DNA of 64,000 bases from Streptomyces sp. NBC_00237 (GCF_026342435.1 NZ_JAPEMT010000003.1:620001-684000), one strand, 5' to 3'. Positions 8,692-17,960 are shown, counted from the first letter of the stretch. Numbers and translations are program-made. Notes: generated by a model not told the origin, from the letters alone.

Positions 8692-9951
8692 TCACGCCGG
8701 GGCCGCGGTGTCCGGCACTCCCGCGTAGTCGGGCAGCTCGACGCCGTTGATCGCGCGCCCGACCAGCTCCGTGAACCATTCGCCGCCGAAATCGGGGCGC
8801 GGCTCGGCGTCTGCTCCGGGGACGTCGCGGCTGCGGGCGTTCAACCGGCCGATCTCCTGGTTGGCCTCGACGAAGGACCGCATCCGCGCCTCGTAGCGGG
8901 CGAACCCGGCGTCGGGGTCCCATCCGGCACCGGCCAGCTCTCCGGCCAGCAGGTAGGCACCGACCAGTGCCAGCCCGGTGCCTTGCCCGGACATCGGCGA
9001 CGAGCTGAACGCCGCGTCCCCGAGCAGCCCCACCCTTCCGCTCGACCAGCGGTCCATCACCACCTGGGCGACCTGGTCGAGGTAGAAGTCCGGAGTGTCG
9101 TCCAGGTGCGCGAGGAGGTCCGGGATCAACCAGCCCAGGCCCGCCATCCGCTCCCGCAGCAGGATCTTCTGGGCTGCGACGTCACGGTGGTCGACGTCGA
9201 AACCGGCCGAGGCGAAGGAGAACATGGCCATCGCCCGGGTGGTGTCCTGGACGGGCCGCAGGAGGGCGGAGCGCCCGGACTTCTGATCCTGGTACTCCAG
9301 CAGCCAGCGGTCCAGCCCGAACTCGTTGGGCACACTGTAGAAGGCCAGTACCTGCCCGAGGTGGCGAAGGAACCGCTCATGCGGCCCGAAGACCATCGCC
9401 CGCAGCTCCGAGTGCAGCCCGTCCGCCCCGACCACCAGGTCGAAGCGCCGCCGGTTGCCGCCCGCGAAGACCACGTCGACCCCGTCCGCGTCCTGGGCGA
9501 GCCCGGCGATTCGGTCGCCGAAGACGTACTCGACGCCATCGCGAGTGTCGTCGTAGAGCACTTGGGAGAGGTCTCCGCGCAGGATCTCGATGTCCGCGAT
9601 GAACCCGTCGCCACCGTCGTCGTCGGCCCGGAAGGTCTCCAGTACCTGCCCGTCCGCGTCCACGGTGTGCGCGCCGGCGGTGTCGGTGCACGCCGCGCGC
9701 ACCGCCGCGTCCAACCCCATGCGCCCGATGACCTCCTTGGCGACCCCGCGCGCGTCCACCGCCTGCCCGCCGGGGCGCAGTTCGGGAGCCCGCTCCACCA
9801 CGGTCACCTCAGCCCCCCGCCGACGCAGCCAGTGGGCCAGCGCGGGTCCCGCGACGCTGGCCCCCGCCACCAGCACCCTGGGACCGATCACCCGCTTCCC
9901 CTGCCCGCCCGTCCGGCTCGCGTGCCCCGGGTCGGAGTCGTCGACGCTCAT
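8692..9951 (-). CDS. FAD-dependent aromatic/TetX-type monooxygenase
   Basis: The start is ATG 9951, preceded by GGAGG at 5 nt; the frame extends 28 codons further upstream without a better site. The 419-residue protein is a class A flavoprotein monooxygenase. It has GASVAGPALAHWLRRRG (FAD GxGxxG-type loop), the R-containing second segment RGDLSQVL, the DLVVGADGLHSELR (DG motif), and GLLGDAAFSSSPMSGQGTGLALVGAYLLAGEL (GD motif contacting FAD ribityl/riboflavin). It hydroxylates small or polycyclic aromatic substrates with NADPH and O2; relatives include tetracycline-inactivating TetX and antibiotic tailoring enzymes. No biosynthetic partners sit beside it, so detoxification is as likely as biosynthesis. 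Confidence 0.88.
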   Translation of the reverse strand: MSVDDSDPGHASRTGGQGKRVIGPRVLVAGASVAGPALAHWLRRRGAEVTVVERAPELRPGGQAVDARGVAKEVIGRMGLDAAVRAACTDTAGAHTVDADGQVLETFRADDDGGDGFIADIEILRGDLSQVLYDDTRDGVEYVFGDRIAGLAQDADGVDVVFAGGNRRRFDLVVGADGLHSELRAMVFGPHERFLRHLGQVLAFYSVPNEFGLDRWLLEYQDQKSGRSALLRPVQDTTRAMAMFSFASAGFDVDHRDVAAQKILLRERMAGLGWLIPDLLAHLDDTPDFYLDQVAQVVMDRWSSGRVGLLGDAAFSSSPMSGQGTGLALVGAYLLAGELAGAGWDPDAGFARYEARMRSFVEANQEIGRLNARSRDVPGADAEPRPDFGGEWFTELVGRAINGVELPDYAGVPDTAAPA

Positions 9952-10583
9952 CACAGCCTCCATCTGCTTCCTTCCGCGCTGGAACGTCCCCAGCACGGGT
10001 CCACCGCTGTCGGTGTGTCCAGCTGTGTCGACCACGGATCCGCACAGAACTCATCGGTCACGGCAGACATTGATGAGAAACACCGACTCCGATGAGGCTC
10101 ATGTCGACCCATACTGACGCCGACGAGGTGAACCACGCGAACTGACAGATCCCCCGTCTTCCTCTCCAACGAGGGCAGCGCACAGGACCCTGCGGACGGC
10201 TCCCGGCTCGCCCCGGCCCCCGGTGCGGGGCCAACCTGGCCGGCCGCTCCGGTCCCGCTGAACGCCCCGGTGTCCGCCAGCAGTTCGGCGGCCCCCCCCA
10301 GGTCCCCACCGGCCAAGACCTGCAGGTAGACACGAGGCCCCCCGCAACTGGCTGGATGGAACGGTGGTGACTTTGACCGGCTGCGAACCCGGGTGAGCCA
10401 TCGGTCATCCGCGCCCGCCGCGGACCCGGGACCGCATGAAGGCGCCCATGCCCGACACCGATGCCCCGCACTCTGTTCACCGTCATTGCACAGGCATGGC
10501 CAAAGCTCTCGCGAACGGTACGGACAGCGCTTTCGGGAGGTACACCGCCCGCGCCCACAGGGCCTGCACCTTTCCGTTGGCTG
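9952..10583. other. Intergenic region of 630 bp, no convincing gene
   Basis: Frames on both strands are open in places (a 166-codon minus frame at 10058-10558), but the residues (Trp, Arg, Gly, Pro strings) and missing ribosome sites argue against coding. The stretch may be a decayed gene, since it is long for a Streptomyces spacer between two same-strand genes. Confidence 0.4.
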
Positions 10584-11699
10584 TCACTGCAGTCCGCTGT
10601 AGGCGGCCATGATGATCTCCATACCGCGGTTGTCGTCCTGCTGGTCCCGGTCGAGCATCTGGTTCATGACGTAGGCCACCGTCATGCGCGAACCGGGATC
10701 ACTCGCGACCAGCGAGCCGCCCCAGCCGCCCCAGCCGAAGGTGCTGCCGAACGTGCCGAAGCCTACGGTCCAGGACATCGGCGACCGCAGGACGCGGTCC
10801 TCGCCGCAGAACACCTCCTGCCACGCGGGTTCACAACCCCGGGGGGACAGCAGGCGCACCCCGCCGACGGATCCCCGGTTTGCCAGTACCGACTGAACGA
10901 GGGCGACAGACCGGGCGTTGCCGAACCCGTTCACCGCTGGGATCTGCGCACGGCGCCACGCCACGGAGTTGGTGTCCCTGACCCGGACAGTCGCTCCGGT
11001 GTACTCCCGGCGTGTGCCGTCCGGCCCGAGCGGTGCGCTGGAGGCGTACGCGTCGGTCTGTGACGGCGGTGGGACGAGCGGTGCGACGCGGCGGTCGTGC
11101 TCGGCGGAGAGCCCGATGTGGAAGTCCGCGCCCAGCGGTTCGGCTACTTCCTCGGCGAAGAACTCACCGAGGCTGCGGCCGGTGATGCGACGGACCACCT
11201 CACCGACCAGGAACCCGAAAGTGAGCGCGTGATATCCGGCAGCCGTCCCCGGTTCCCACTCAAGGGCCTGCGCGGCAAGCCGTGTCGTCACGCCATGCCA
11301 GTCGTAGAGGTCCTCGACCGCCGTCAGCCCGGACAGGTCCGGCAGCCCCGCGGTATGGGACAGCACATGCCGCACCAGCACGTTCTTCTTGCCAGCCGCG
11401 CCGAACTCGGGCCAGTAGGCGGCGACCGGCGCGGACAGGTCGAGCAGGCCCCGGTCGGCCAGCAGGAGCGCACACAAGGCGGTCATGGTCTTGGTCGTCG
11501 AGGTCACACAGGCGAGGGTGTCGCGCCCCCAGCCGACAGAGCGGTCCGCATCGGCGTACCCGCCCCAGAGGTCGACCACCGGCTCGCCGTCGAGGTAGAC
11601 AGCGACCGAGGCGCCCACATCGTCCTTGCCGAGCGAAGCTGACAGGGCCGCACTCACTGCGGCGAATCGCGGCTCGCACGCTCCTTGGAGGTAAGTCAT
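10584..11699 (-). CDS. Serine hydrolase of the beta-lactamase/esterase family VIII
   Basis: A 371-residue protein starting at ATG 11699 (MTYLQGACEPRF), the usual start point for this family; the frame is open further upstream without a ribosome site. It has the SxxK nucleophile motif STTKTMTAL, HTAGLPDLSGL, and YHALTFGFLVGEVVRR (tyrosine motif YxA), and a late FGWGGWGGSLVASDPGSRM block in the HxG/WGG position typical of EstB-like enzymes. No signal peptide is visible, so it is a cytoplasmic ester or beta-lactam-like amide hydrolase. It is divergent from the AraC regulator at 11956, which may control it. Confidence 0.86.
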   Translation of the reverse strand: MTYLQGACEPRFAAVSAALSASLGKDDVGASVAVYLDGEPVVDLWGGYADADRSVGWGRDTLACVTSTTKTMTALCALLLADRGLLDLSAPVAAYWPEFGAAGKKNVLVRHVLSHTAGLPDLSGLTAVEDLYDWHGVTTRLAAQALEWEPGTAAGYHALTFGFLVGEVVRRITGRSLGEFFAEEVAEPLGADFHIGLSAEHDRRVAPLVPPPSQTDAYASSAPLGPDGTRREYTGATVRVRDTNSVAWRRAQIPAVNGFGNARSVALVQSVLANRGSVGGVRLLSPRGCEPAWQEVFCGEDRVLRSPMSWTVGFGTFGSTFGWGGWGGSLVASDPGSRMTVAYVMNQMLDRDQQDDNRGMEIIMAAYSGLQ

Positions 11700-11955
11700 G
11701 GGCCAAGCCTCAGGGAGAGCCGCAGCTTCCTTCCCAGCAATTCCCGCTCTACTTTTGTCGGGCGGGTCAGCACCAGAACTGTCCTTTGCCCCAGCGAGGC
11801 GGCCTGACGTCCGCGTGGTCGGCCCGTCCGCCGACCGGCCGTAACGGCAGTTGTTCCCCCTCGGAACGCCCGGGTGCCAGCCGCTGTAGCTCCTGCGGCT
11901 GGGTGTGCGTTGCCGCAAGACAAGAGGAGACACGAGAGGAGAGGGAGGCAGAGGA

Positions 11956-12837
11956 GTGCTGGAGAGGCTGAATCAGGCGCTGAACCACCTGGATGCCTGC
12001 CTTGACGGGGAGGTCGACATGGCCGAGACGGCCCGGGTCGCCGCAGTGTCGGAGTACCACTTCCGGCGGCTGTTCTCCGCCCTTTCCGGGATGCCGCTCC
12101 CGGTCTACGTGCGGCGTCGGCGGATGACGCTCGCCGCGGCCGAAGTGCTCGCCCGGGAGCTGACGTTGCTCGACGTCGCGGTCCGGTACGGGTACAGCTC
12201 GGGCGAGGCGTTCGCCCGCGCCTTCCGGTCCGTGCACGGCATCGGGCCGGGCGAGGCCCGACGCACGGGTGCGGTGCTCACGACACAGCCACGCATGTCC
12301 TTCCGCGTCGTCGTCGAAGGCAGTACCAGCATGCGGTACCGGATCATCACGAAGGAGCCGTTTCGGATCGTCGGCAGGAAAGCCCGGGTCCCCCTCGTGC
12401 ACGAGGGCATCAACGCGACCGCTGCGGCGCACCTGGAAAGCCTGGACGCGCACGCGATCGAACGGATGAAGGGGCTGGCCGGTCGAGAGCCGGAGGGGAT
12501 CCTGTCGGCGGCGGTGTATCTGACCGACAGCCGGGAGGAGGGCGTCGAGGCGGACTACTGGATCGGCGTGGCAACCGGCCCCGAGGCGGCCGCCGAGGAG
12601 CTCGACGCCCTCGACGTACCAGCCGGGACCTGGGCGGTCTTCGACAACCACGGGCCCTGTCCGAGCGGCCTCCAGGAGCTGTGGCGGGACGTGTTCACCC
12701 AGTGGTTCCCCTCGAACCCGTACGTGAGTCGGCCCGGCCCGGAGCTTCTGCTGACGAAGCCGGTGGAGGTCGGCGCGGAGACCGACTCCCAGCTGTGGAT
12801 CCCGGTCGAGCGAAGCAGCGTGAGCGCCGACGTGTGA
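11956..12837 (+). CDS. AraC-family regulator with GyrI-like effector-binding domain
   Basis: The start is GTG 11956 (GAGGGAGGCAGAGGA before it). Residues about 8-105 hold two helix-turn-helix motifs of the AraC/XylS type (AETARVAAVSEYHFRRLFSALSGMP and LDVAVRYGYSSGEAFARAFRSVHGIGPGEAR). From about residue 130 there is a GyrI-like (AraC effector-binding) domain ending in LWIPVE, with a WIGVATG core strand and a WAVFDNHGPCPSGLQELWRDVFTQW segment. Proteins of this layout (Rob/SoxS-like, GyrI fused) sense small lipophilic ligands. It is divergent from the serine hydrolase gene, with a 256-bp spacer. 293 residues. Confidence 0.88.
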   Translation: MLERLNQALNHLDACLDGEVDMAETARVAAVSEYHFRRLFSALSGMPLPVYVRRRRMTLAAAEVLARELTLLDVAVRYGYSSGEAFARAFRSVHGIGPGEARRTGAVLTTQPRMSFRVVVEGSTSMRYRIITKEPFRIVGRKARVPLVHEGINATAAAHLESLDAHAIERMKGLAGREPEGILSAAVYLTDSREEGVEADYWIGVATGPEAAAEELDALDVPAGTWAVFDNHGPCPSGLQELWRDVFTQWFPSNPYVSRPGPELLLTKPVEVGAETDSQLWIPVERSSVSADV

Positions 12838-13029
12838 ACACCCGTACCGGGAGTCGGCCCGCCAAGCCCGAACGCCTCACTCACCGCACCGGGGGCGCCC
12901 GTTGAGGTGACAGTGGGCGTGCCCCGAGGTGTTGCTGCCCATCGCTGCCGAGACCTCCGGCAAAGCTGGCCCCTCACAAGACTTCAGTACGCAGGTCGAA
13001 CGTCCGGACGGGCCGAAGCAGGAGAAGCG

Positions 13030-15573
13030 ATGAGACGTGCCCCCGCCCTGTGGGCAGCTTTCCTGTGCGTCGCCCTCCTGGTGATGTCGGTCGCGATCGG
13101 AGGGCGGGACGCCCGGGGTCCGCGCGGGGACGACGGGGCGAAGCCGGGAGCGGTCCCGGCCGCGATGGCGGCGCCCGCCGGGAAGGGGCCGGTGGGGTGG
13201 GAGACGTACCGTCGGCTGGACCTGGCGGCCCACCTGCCGAGGGGGGTGGAGACGAAGATGTTCTCCAGCTTCGACCGGGAGGGCGGCAACTGGGACGGCT
13301 TCGGCGGGGTCACCTCGTGTCTGAACACCAAAACCAGCGAGTGCGTGATCGCCGCACATGTGGGGGCCGGGGAGATCTCCTCGATCTGGTTCACCCGATG
13401 GCTCGGGCCCGTCCACGACACCGGGCGCACCGGGAGTTTCGGCGACACGGGGCGGATCACCGTCGAACTGGACGGCCGGAAAGTGCTGGACGCGCCCTTG
13501 GCGGACGTGCTGGCGGGGAAGCTCGGGGCGCCGTTCACCCACCCGCTGGTGGCGGACGACAAGCAGACCTCCGGTGGGGCGCTGATCGCGGTGCCCATGC
13601 CGTACCGGAAGTCCATGCGCGTCACCACCGAACACGACCCGCGCCTGTACCAGGTGATGTACCGGACGTTCGCGGACGCGGAGGGGGTCAGGACCTTCGA
13701 CCCGGGCGACCGCGCGCAGGACGTGGTGGACCTGATGCGACGGGCCTCGGCCGCCGATCCCAAGCCCGCGCTGGCGGGAACCACCGAGCAGGCCACCCCG
13801 CTGCGTCTCGCGCCCGGCCAGACCCAGCGGCTCGCCCGCTCCACCGTCCCCGGGCTCATCGGCGGACTGCGGCTGCGGCTGCCGCAGACCGTCGCGCCGG
13901 AGCAGCCCCCCGTCACGGACAGCGGGAGGGCGTACGGGAAGGACGGCGGCAGCGAGTTCAGCCTGACGGTCGATCCCGCCAACCGGGGTGTGCTGCTGAC
14001 CCGACGGCTGGACCGCACCATCGGCGGGCAGAAGGGACGCGTGTACGTCGACGGGAAACCGGCCGGGGAATGGCCGGGCAACCCCAGGACCCCGGAACGG
14101 TGGGGCGAGGAGAGTCTGGAGCTGCCCGCCGCGCTCACGGCGGGCAAGGCGCGGCTGACGATCCGCACGGAGTGGTCCGGGGGGCAGGACTTCAACGAGT
14201 TCACCTACTGGGCCCGCACCTCCGGCGGTGTTCCGGGGGCCGCCACGGACACCGTCGACGTCGGCGATCCCGCCTCCGAGCTCTCCCACGGCTACCGGAT
14301 CCACGGCGAGACCTGGCACGGCACCCGCGCCCACCGCTACCCGCCCCCGGACAGCGGGCCGTTGGCGACCTCCCGCAAGCTCCTTCGCGGGCTGCGGCTG
14401 CGGGCGTCCTTCGACGGGGTACGGACCGTGGACGCACCGCTCGGCGAGTTCTTCGGGTCGGGGTACACGATGGCGCCCGTACGCGCCTTGATGTTCCAAC
14501 TCGACTCCACCACAGGGGAGTTCACTGCCTGGTGGCCCATGCCGTACGCACGCGAGGCGACCGTCGAGCTGTACAACGGCTCCGACGTACACCTGCGGGA
14601 GGGCACGTCCTGGGTGCGCAGCACCCCCTCCGATGCACACGCGCGAGCGGTCCGCGAGGGAACGGAAGGTCATTTCCGTGCCACCTCGCACGCCTCCGCC
14701 ACCGTCGTCGACCGCAGCTGGGAGTTCCTGTCGGCGCGGGGGGACGGCAAGGTCGTGGGCGTCTCGCACAGCATGCGCGGCGACGGAGGCCGCTCGCACA
14801 TGGAGGGCGACGAGCGCATGTTCGTCGACGACTCGCACACCCCGCAGGTGCACGGCACGGGAACCGAGGACTACTACCGCGGCGGCTGGTACTTCCTGCA
14901 CGGGACCTACTCCGCACCGCTGAACGGCCATCCCGCCCGTCTGACGGACGGGCCGGGGTGCGGAGCGGGAACCGAGGACTGTTCCAGCGCGTACCGGCTG
15001 CTGCTCGCGGACGCGGTGCCCTTCGGCCGGTCGATGCGGTTCACGATCGAACACGGTCTGGCCAACGAGGCCCCGGCCGACTACGCGGCCACCACGTACT
15101 GGTACGGACAGGACACGCCCCGCCTGTACCGCACGGACACCGTGACCGCGGCCCTCACCGTGAACCGCCGCACGCGCGTCGAGAACGTCGGGTTCCCCTC
15201 GGCGCTGGAGGTCGCCTCGGTGTTCGAGGGGGAACTCGTCAACCCTGAGCGGCGTACCGCCAGGGTGTATTACACCCAGCACCCCGTCGCGCTCGACGTG
15301 ACCATCGATCCGGCCAACCAGGGAGTCGTCCTGCGCAGGGTGGGCGACCAGATGGAGCCCGGACAGCGGGCACGGGTGAGTGTTGACGGAACCGTGTTGC
15401 CCGACTGGTACCAGCCGCTCGGCAACCGCAACCGCCGCTGGCTGGAGGACTCCTACCAGCTGCCCGCCTCCGTGACCCGTGGCAAACGGCGGATCAGCGT
15501 CACGCTGACTCCGGTGCTGGGCACACCGGGATGGGCCTCCGCCCTGTACACGGTGGACAGCGTGGTGCGCTAG
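13030..15573 (+). CDS. Exported GH172 (DUF2961) glycoside hydrolase
   Basis: The start is ATG 13030 with AGGAG 6 nt upstream. A hydrophobic N-terminal segment (LWAAFLCVALLVMSVAI) acts as signal anchor or signal peptide. The 847-residue protein has DUF2961 features: FSSFDREGGNWDGFGG near residue 80, GAGEISSIWFTRW, and later HGTGTEDYYRGGWYFL. The last is the family's acidic active-site block (GTEDYF/Y). C-terminal strands with a repeated VTIDPANQGVVLRR / LTVDPANRGVLLTR motif suggest two related beta-domains flanking the core. GH172 enzymes studied so far act on fructofuranosides and on D-arabinofuranose of mycobacterial arabinogalactan (from memory). Here a role on plant fructans or actinobacterial arabinan is possible but not shown. 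It is followed by a tandem repeat and a terminator. Confidence 0.82.
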   Translation: MRRAPALWAAFLCVALLVMSVAIGGRDARGPRGDDGAKPGAVPAAMAAPAGKGPVGWETYRRLDLAAHLPRGVETKMFSSFDREGGNWDGFGGVTSCLNTKTSECVIAAHVGAGEISSIWFTRWLGPVHDTGRTGSFGDTGRITVELDGRKVLDAPLADVLAGKLGAPFTHPLVADDKQTSGGALIAVPMPYRKSMRVTTEHDPRLYQVMYRTFADAEGVRTFDPGDRAQDVVDLMRRASAADPKPALAGTTEQATPLRLAPGQTQRLARSTVPGLIGGLRLRLPQTVAPEQPPVTDSGRAYGKDGGSEFSLTVDPANRGVLLTRRLDRTIGGQKGRVYVDGKPAGEWPGNPRTPERWGEESLELPAALTAGKARLTIRTEWSGGQDFNEFTYWARTSGGVPGAATDTVDVGDPASELSHGYRIHGETWHGTRAHRYPPPDSGPLATSRKLLRGLRLRASFDGVRTVDAPLGEFFGSGYTMAPVRALMFQLDSTTGEFTAWWPMPYAREATVELYNGSDVHLREGTSWVRSTPSDAHARAVREGTEGHFRATSHASATVVDRSWEFLSARGDGKVVGVSHSMRGDGGRSHMEGDERMFVDDSHTPQVHGTGTEDYYRGGWYFLHGTYSAPLNGHPARLTDGPGCGAGTEDCSSAYRLLLADAVPFGRSMRFTIEHGLANEAPADYAATTYWYGQDTPRLYRTDTVTAALTVNRRTRVENVGFPSALEVASVFEGELVNPERRTARVYYTQHPVALDVTIDPANQGVVLRRVGDQMEPGQRARVSVDGTVLPDWYQPLGNRNRRWLEDSYQLPASVTRGKRRISVTLTPVLGTPGWASALYTVDSVVR

Positions 15574-15579
15574 CTCGGC

Positions 15580-15642
15580 TCTGTCGGCTGATACCCGCGC
15601 GGCGGACGCCTCTGTCGACCAGATACCCGCGCGGCGGACGCC
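15580..15642. repeat. Two tandem ~32-bp repeats after the GH172 gene
   Basis: CTCTGTCGGCTG and CTCTGTCGACCAG lead into two identical 20-bp blocks, ATACCCGCGCGGCGGACGCC, at 15591-15610 and 15623-15642. They are non-coding and directly follow the stop codon. Confidence 0.7.
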
Positions 15643-15660
15643 CCGGCCTGTCACCGGGGC
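15640..15660 (+). terminator. Stem-loop terminator after GH172
   Basis: GCCCCGG-CCTGTCA-CCGGGGC, a 7-bp perfect stem with a 7-nt loop, 66 bp after the stop and just before the TetR operator. Confidence 0.6.
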
Positions 15661-15674
15661 ACTGCCGTGCTAAT

Positions 15675-15689
15675 GTAAGCAGTGCTTAC
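15675..15689. promoter_or_regulatory. Palindromic operator of the TetR operon
   Basis: GTAAGCA-G-TGCTTAC, a perfect 7-1-7 palindrome 15 bp before the TetR start codon. This is the usual place for an autoregulatory TetR operator. Confidence 0.75.
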
Positions 15690-15703
15690 TTAATGAGGTG
15701 CTG

Positions 15704-16306
15704 ATGGAATCGAACCCGACCAGGCCCAGCTATCACCACGGAGATCTGCGGGCGACGCTGGTCCTCGCCGCCCTGGAGCTGCTGGAGACCGGCGAGCCGT
15801 TCTCGTTGCGAGCGCTTGCCCGCCGGGCCGGTGTGTCCACCGCCGCTCCGTACCGGCACTTCGCTGATCGTGAGGAGCTGGAGTCGGCGCTGGCCGTCCA
15901 TGGATTGCGCGAACTGATGAATGACCTCACCCTGGACGGGCCGGGCCCGACGACAGTCGCCGAGGTCGGCGAGTTCGCTGTGGGGTACGTGCGTTTCGCT
16001 CTGCGTCGGCCTGCGCTCTTCCGGCTCATGTTCGGCCAGCCGTGCGACGACCGGAGCGACGAGAGGGTACGCGCCTCCGGAGCGCTGCACGACCTCCTGG
16101 AAGGTGTCATGGCCGAGGTGTTCCCCGCAGCCGACGCAGCCGTCCTGGCCACCGCCGGGTGGTCGCTCGCGCACGGGCTGGCCTTTCTCCACCTCGACGG
16201 CAAGTTCGCCCAGGACAACCCCGCTGCTGTCGACGAGCGCGTGCGTTCGGCGTTCGCCGCCGTCTTCTTCCCCTCCGTCGCCCGGCCAGGAATCGAGGGA
16301 CCATGA
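15704..16306 (+). CDS. TetR-family regulator
   Basis: The start is ATG 15704 with GAGG 5 nt upstream; an earlier GTG at 15698 overlaps that site. The 200-residue protein starts with a classical TetR DNA-binding domain (YHHGDLRATLVLAALELLE, then FSLRALARRAGVSTAAPYRHFADREEL). The C-terminal ligand domain has the WHG-type pattern (YVRFALRRPALFRLMFG, later GWSLAHGLAFLHLDG). It probably represses its own operon through the palindrome at 15675-15689 and is relieved by a small ligand. It overlaps the next gene by ATGA, so the DJ-1-like and NmrA-like enzymes are the likely regulon. Confidence 0.92.
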   Translation: MESNPTRPSYHHGDLRATLVLAALELLETGEPFSLRALARRAGVSTAAPYRHFADREELESALAVHGLRELMNDLTLDGPGPTTVAEVGEFAVGYVRFALRRPALFRLMFGQPCDDRSDERVRASGALHDLLEGVMAEVFPAADAAVLATAGWSLAHGLAFLHLDGKFAQDNPAAVDERVRSAFAAVFFPSVARPGIEGP

Positions 16307-16989
16307 GCGCACGCGTCCTGATCGTCGTCACCAACGTCGACCACTACGAGGCCGACCCGTCGCACCCGACCGGGCTCTGGCTGTCGGAGCTGACCCACGC
16401 CTACGACATCTTCGAGGAGCACGGTTGGGAACAGACGCTCGTGAGCCCCGCAGGCGGGAAGTCACCGCTGGAGCCTCGGTCGTTGAAGTTCCCCAACTAC
16501 GACAAGTCCGCGAAGTCCTGGCACGGCGACCCGGCCCGGATGGCACTGCTGGACGACACAGCGGCACCCGCACAGATCGACTCGGCCGACTACGACGCGA
16601 TCTACTTCACCGGCGGCCACGCGGTGATGTTCGACTTCCCCGGCAGCGAGGGCCTCCAGCGGATCACCCGGGAGATCTTCGAGCGCGGCGGTGTCGTCGG
16701 CGCGGTCTGCCACGGCTACTGCGGCCTGCTCAACACCCTTCTCTCCGACGGAAGCCACCTCGTCGCCGGCCGCAACCTGACCGGGTTCTCCTGGCGGGAA
16801 GAAGTCCTCGCCCGCGTCGGCGAAATCGTGCCCTACAACGTCGAAGAGCAGATGAAGCAGCGCGGCGCACGCTACTCGAAGGCGCTCCTGCCGTTCGTCT
16901 CCAATGCCGTCGTCGACGGCAGGCTCGTCACCGGCCAGAACCCCGGATCGGCCAAGGAGACCGCAGCCAAGGTCGCCGCGCTGCTCTGA
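16303..16989 (+). CDS. DJ-1/PfpI family protein, Hsp31-type glyoxalase III/deglycase candidate
   Basis: The ATG at 16303 overlaps the TetR stop. The 228-residue protein shows the class I glutamine amidotransferase-like fold: LIVVTNVDHY at the N-terminus, the conserved acidic loop (SPAGGKSPLEPRS), DAIYFTGGHAVMFDF, and the nucleophile elbow VVGAVCHGYCGLL with Cys followed by His. This arrangement matches Hsp31-like proteins that convert methylglyoxal or repair glycated groups without cofactor. Together with the NmrA-like reductase downstream and TetR upstream it suggests a small operon handling reactive carbonyls or electrophiles. That role is an inference from family and context. Confidence 0.88.
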   Translation: MSARVLIVVTNVDHYEADPSHPTGLWLSELTHAYDIFEEHGWEQTLVSPAGGKSPLEPRSLKFPNYDKSAKSWHGDPARMALLDDTAAPAQIDSADYDAIYFTGGHAVMFDFPGSEGLQRITREIFERGGVVGAVCHGYCGLLNTLLSDGSHLVAGRNLTGFSWREEVLARVGEIVPYNVEEQMKQRGARYSKALLPFVSNAVVDGRLVTGQNPGSAKETAAKVAALL

Positions 16990-17036
16990 CAGCCCACATC
17001 ACTCCCCCCGAATCTCCACCCGAAGGACAGCACCAC

Positions 17037-17960
17037 ATGCAGACCGTGCTCGGATCAGGCGGACAGATCGCCGAAGAGCTCACCCGCGAACTCCACCGGA
17101 ATTTCACCCACGACATCCGCCTGGTGAGCAGAAACCCCCGCACGGTGCATGAGACCGACCAGCTCGTGCCCGCCGACCTCATGGATCCCGGGGCAACCGA
17201 TGCGGCGGTGGCCGGAAGCGACATCGTCTACCTCACCGTGGGGCTGCCGATGGACTCCGAACGGTGGGAGCAGCGCTTCCCGGCCATGATGGCGAACACG
17301 ATCGCCGCCTGCCAGAAGCACGGCAGCAAGCTCGTCTTCTTCGACAACACGTACATGTACCCGCGGACCTCGACGCCCCAGAACGAGGGCACCGGATTCG
17401 AACCGATCGGGCGCAAGGCGTCCGTGCGCGCGCAGATCGCGACGACGCTGCTCGGAGAGATGGAAGCGGGTGCGATCGATGCCGTGATCTGCCGAGCCCC
17501 CGAGTTCTACGGCCCCGGCAAGACCCAGAGCCTGACCAACTCGGCCGTCTTCCACCGCATCAAGCACGGCAAACGGCCGATGGTGCCGCTGAACGCCCAC
17601 ACCCGGCGCACCCTGATCTGGACCCCGGACGCCAGCCGGGCCATGGCCCGTATCGGGAACACGCCCGATGCCTACGGGCAGACCTGGCACCTGCCGATCG
17701 ATCCGGACCGCCCGACCTACCAAGACATGATCGACATCGCCTCGCAGGTCACCGGTAAGAAGATCCACTACTCCACCGTCCCCAACTGGGCGTTCAGGAT
17801 CGGAGGACTCGTCAACCCAGCGGTCAAGGAGGTGGAAGAACTGCTGCCGCGCTACCGGCAGGACAACATCTTCGACTCGTCGAAGTTCACGACACGATTC
17901 CCTGACTTCCGCGTCACGAACTACCGGGACGGCATCCACCAGATCCTCGCAAGCGAGTAA
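17037..17960 (+). CDS. NAD(P)-binding Rossmann protein (NAD-dependent epimerase/NmrA-like)
   Basis: The start is ATG 17037, AAGGA 9 nt upstream, 47 bp after the DJ-1-like gene. The 307-residue protein begins immediately at the dinucleotide loop (TVLGSGGQIAEELTREL), a slightly short N-terminus for the family. It continues with DIVYLTVGLPMDSERW, VFFDNTYMYP in place of the classical SDR YxxxK region, and ICRAPEFYGPG, typical of extended SDRs. The C-terminal half (TWHLPIDPDRPTYQDMIDIASQVTG) resembles the substrate domain of epimerase-like SDRs. Substrate unknown. Likely co-transcribed with the TetR and DJ-1-like genes. Confidence 0.85.
   Translation: MQTVLGSGGQIAEELTRELHRNFTHDIRLVSRNPRTVHETDQLVPADLMDPGATDAAVAGSDIVYLTVGLPMDSERWEQRFPAMMANTIAACQKHGSKLVFFDNTYMYPRTSTPQNEGTGFEPIGRKASVRAQIATTLLGEMEAGAIDAVICRAPEFYGPGKTQSLTNSAVFHRIKHGKRPMVPLNAHTRRTLIWTPDASRAMARIGNTPDAYGQTWHLPIDPDRPTYQDMIDIASQVTGKKIHYSTVPNWAFRIGGLVNPAVKEVEELLPRYRQDNIFDSSKFTTRFPDFRVTNYRDGIHQILASE

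Noticed and set aside
10058..10558. 166-codon minus-strand frame
   Set aside because: No start signal and a composition (Trp, Gly, Arg, Pro strings) unlike real proteins here.
12877..15654. A 925-codon minus-strand frame opposite the GH172 gene
   Set aside because: It is an antisense shadow: low-complexity His/Val/Gly/Arg residues, no domain motifs, and the plus strand carries clear GH172 motifs with a ribosome site.
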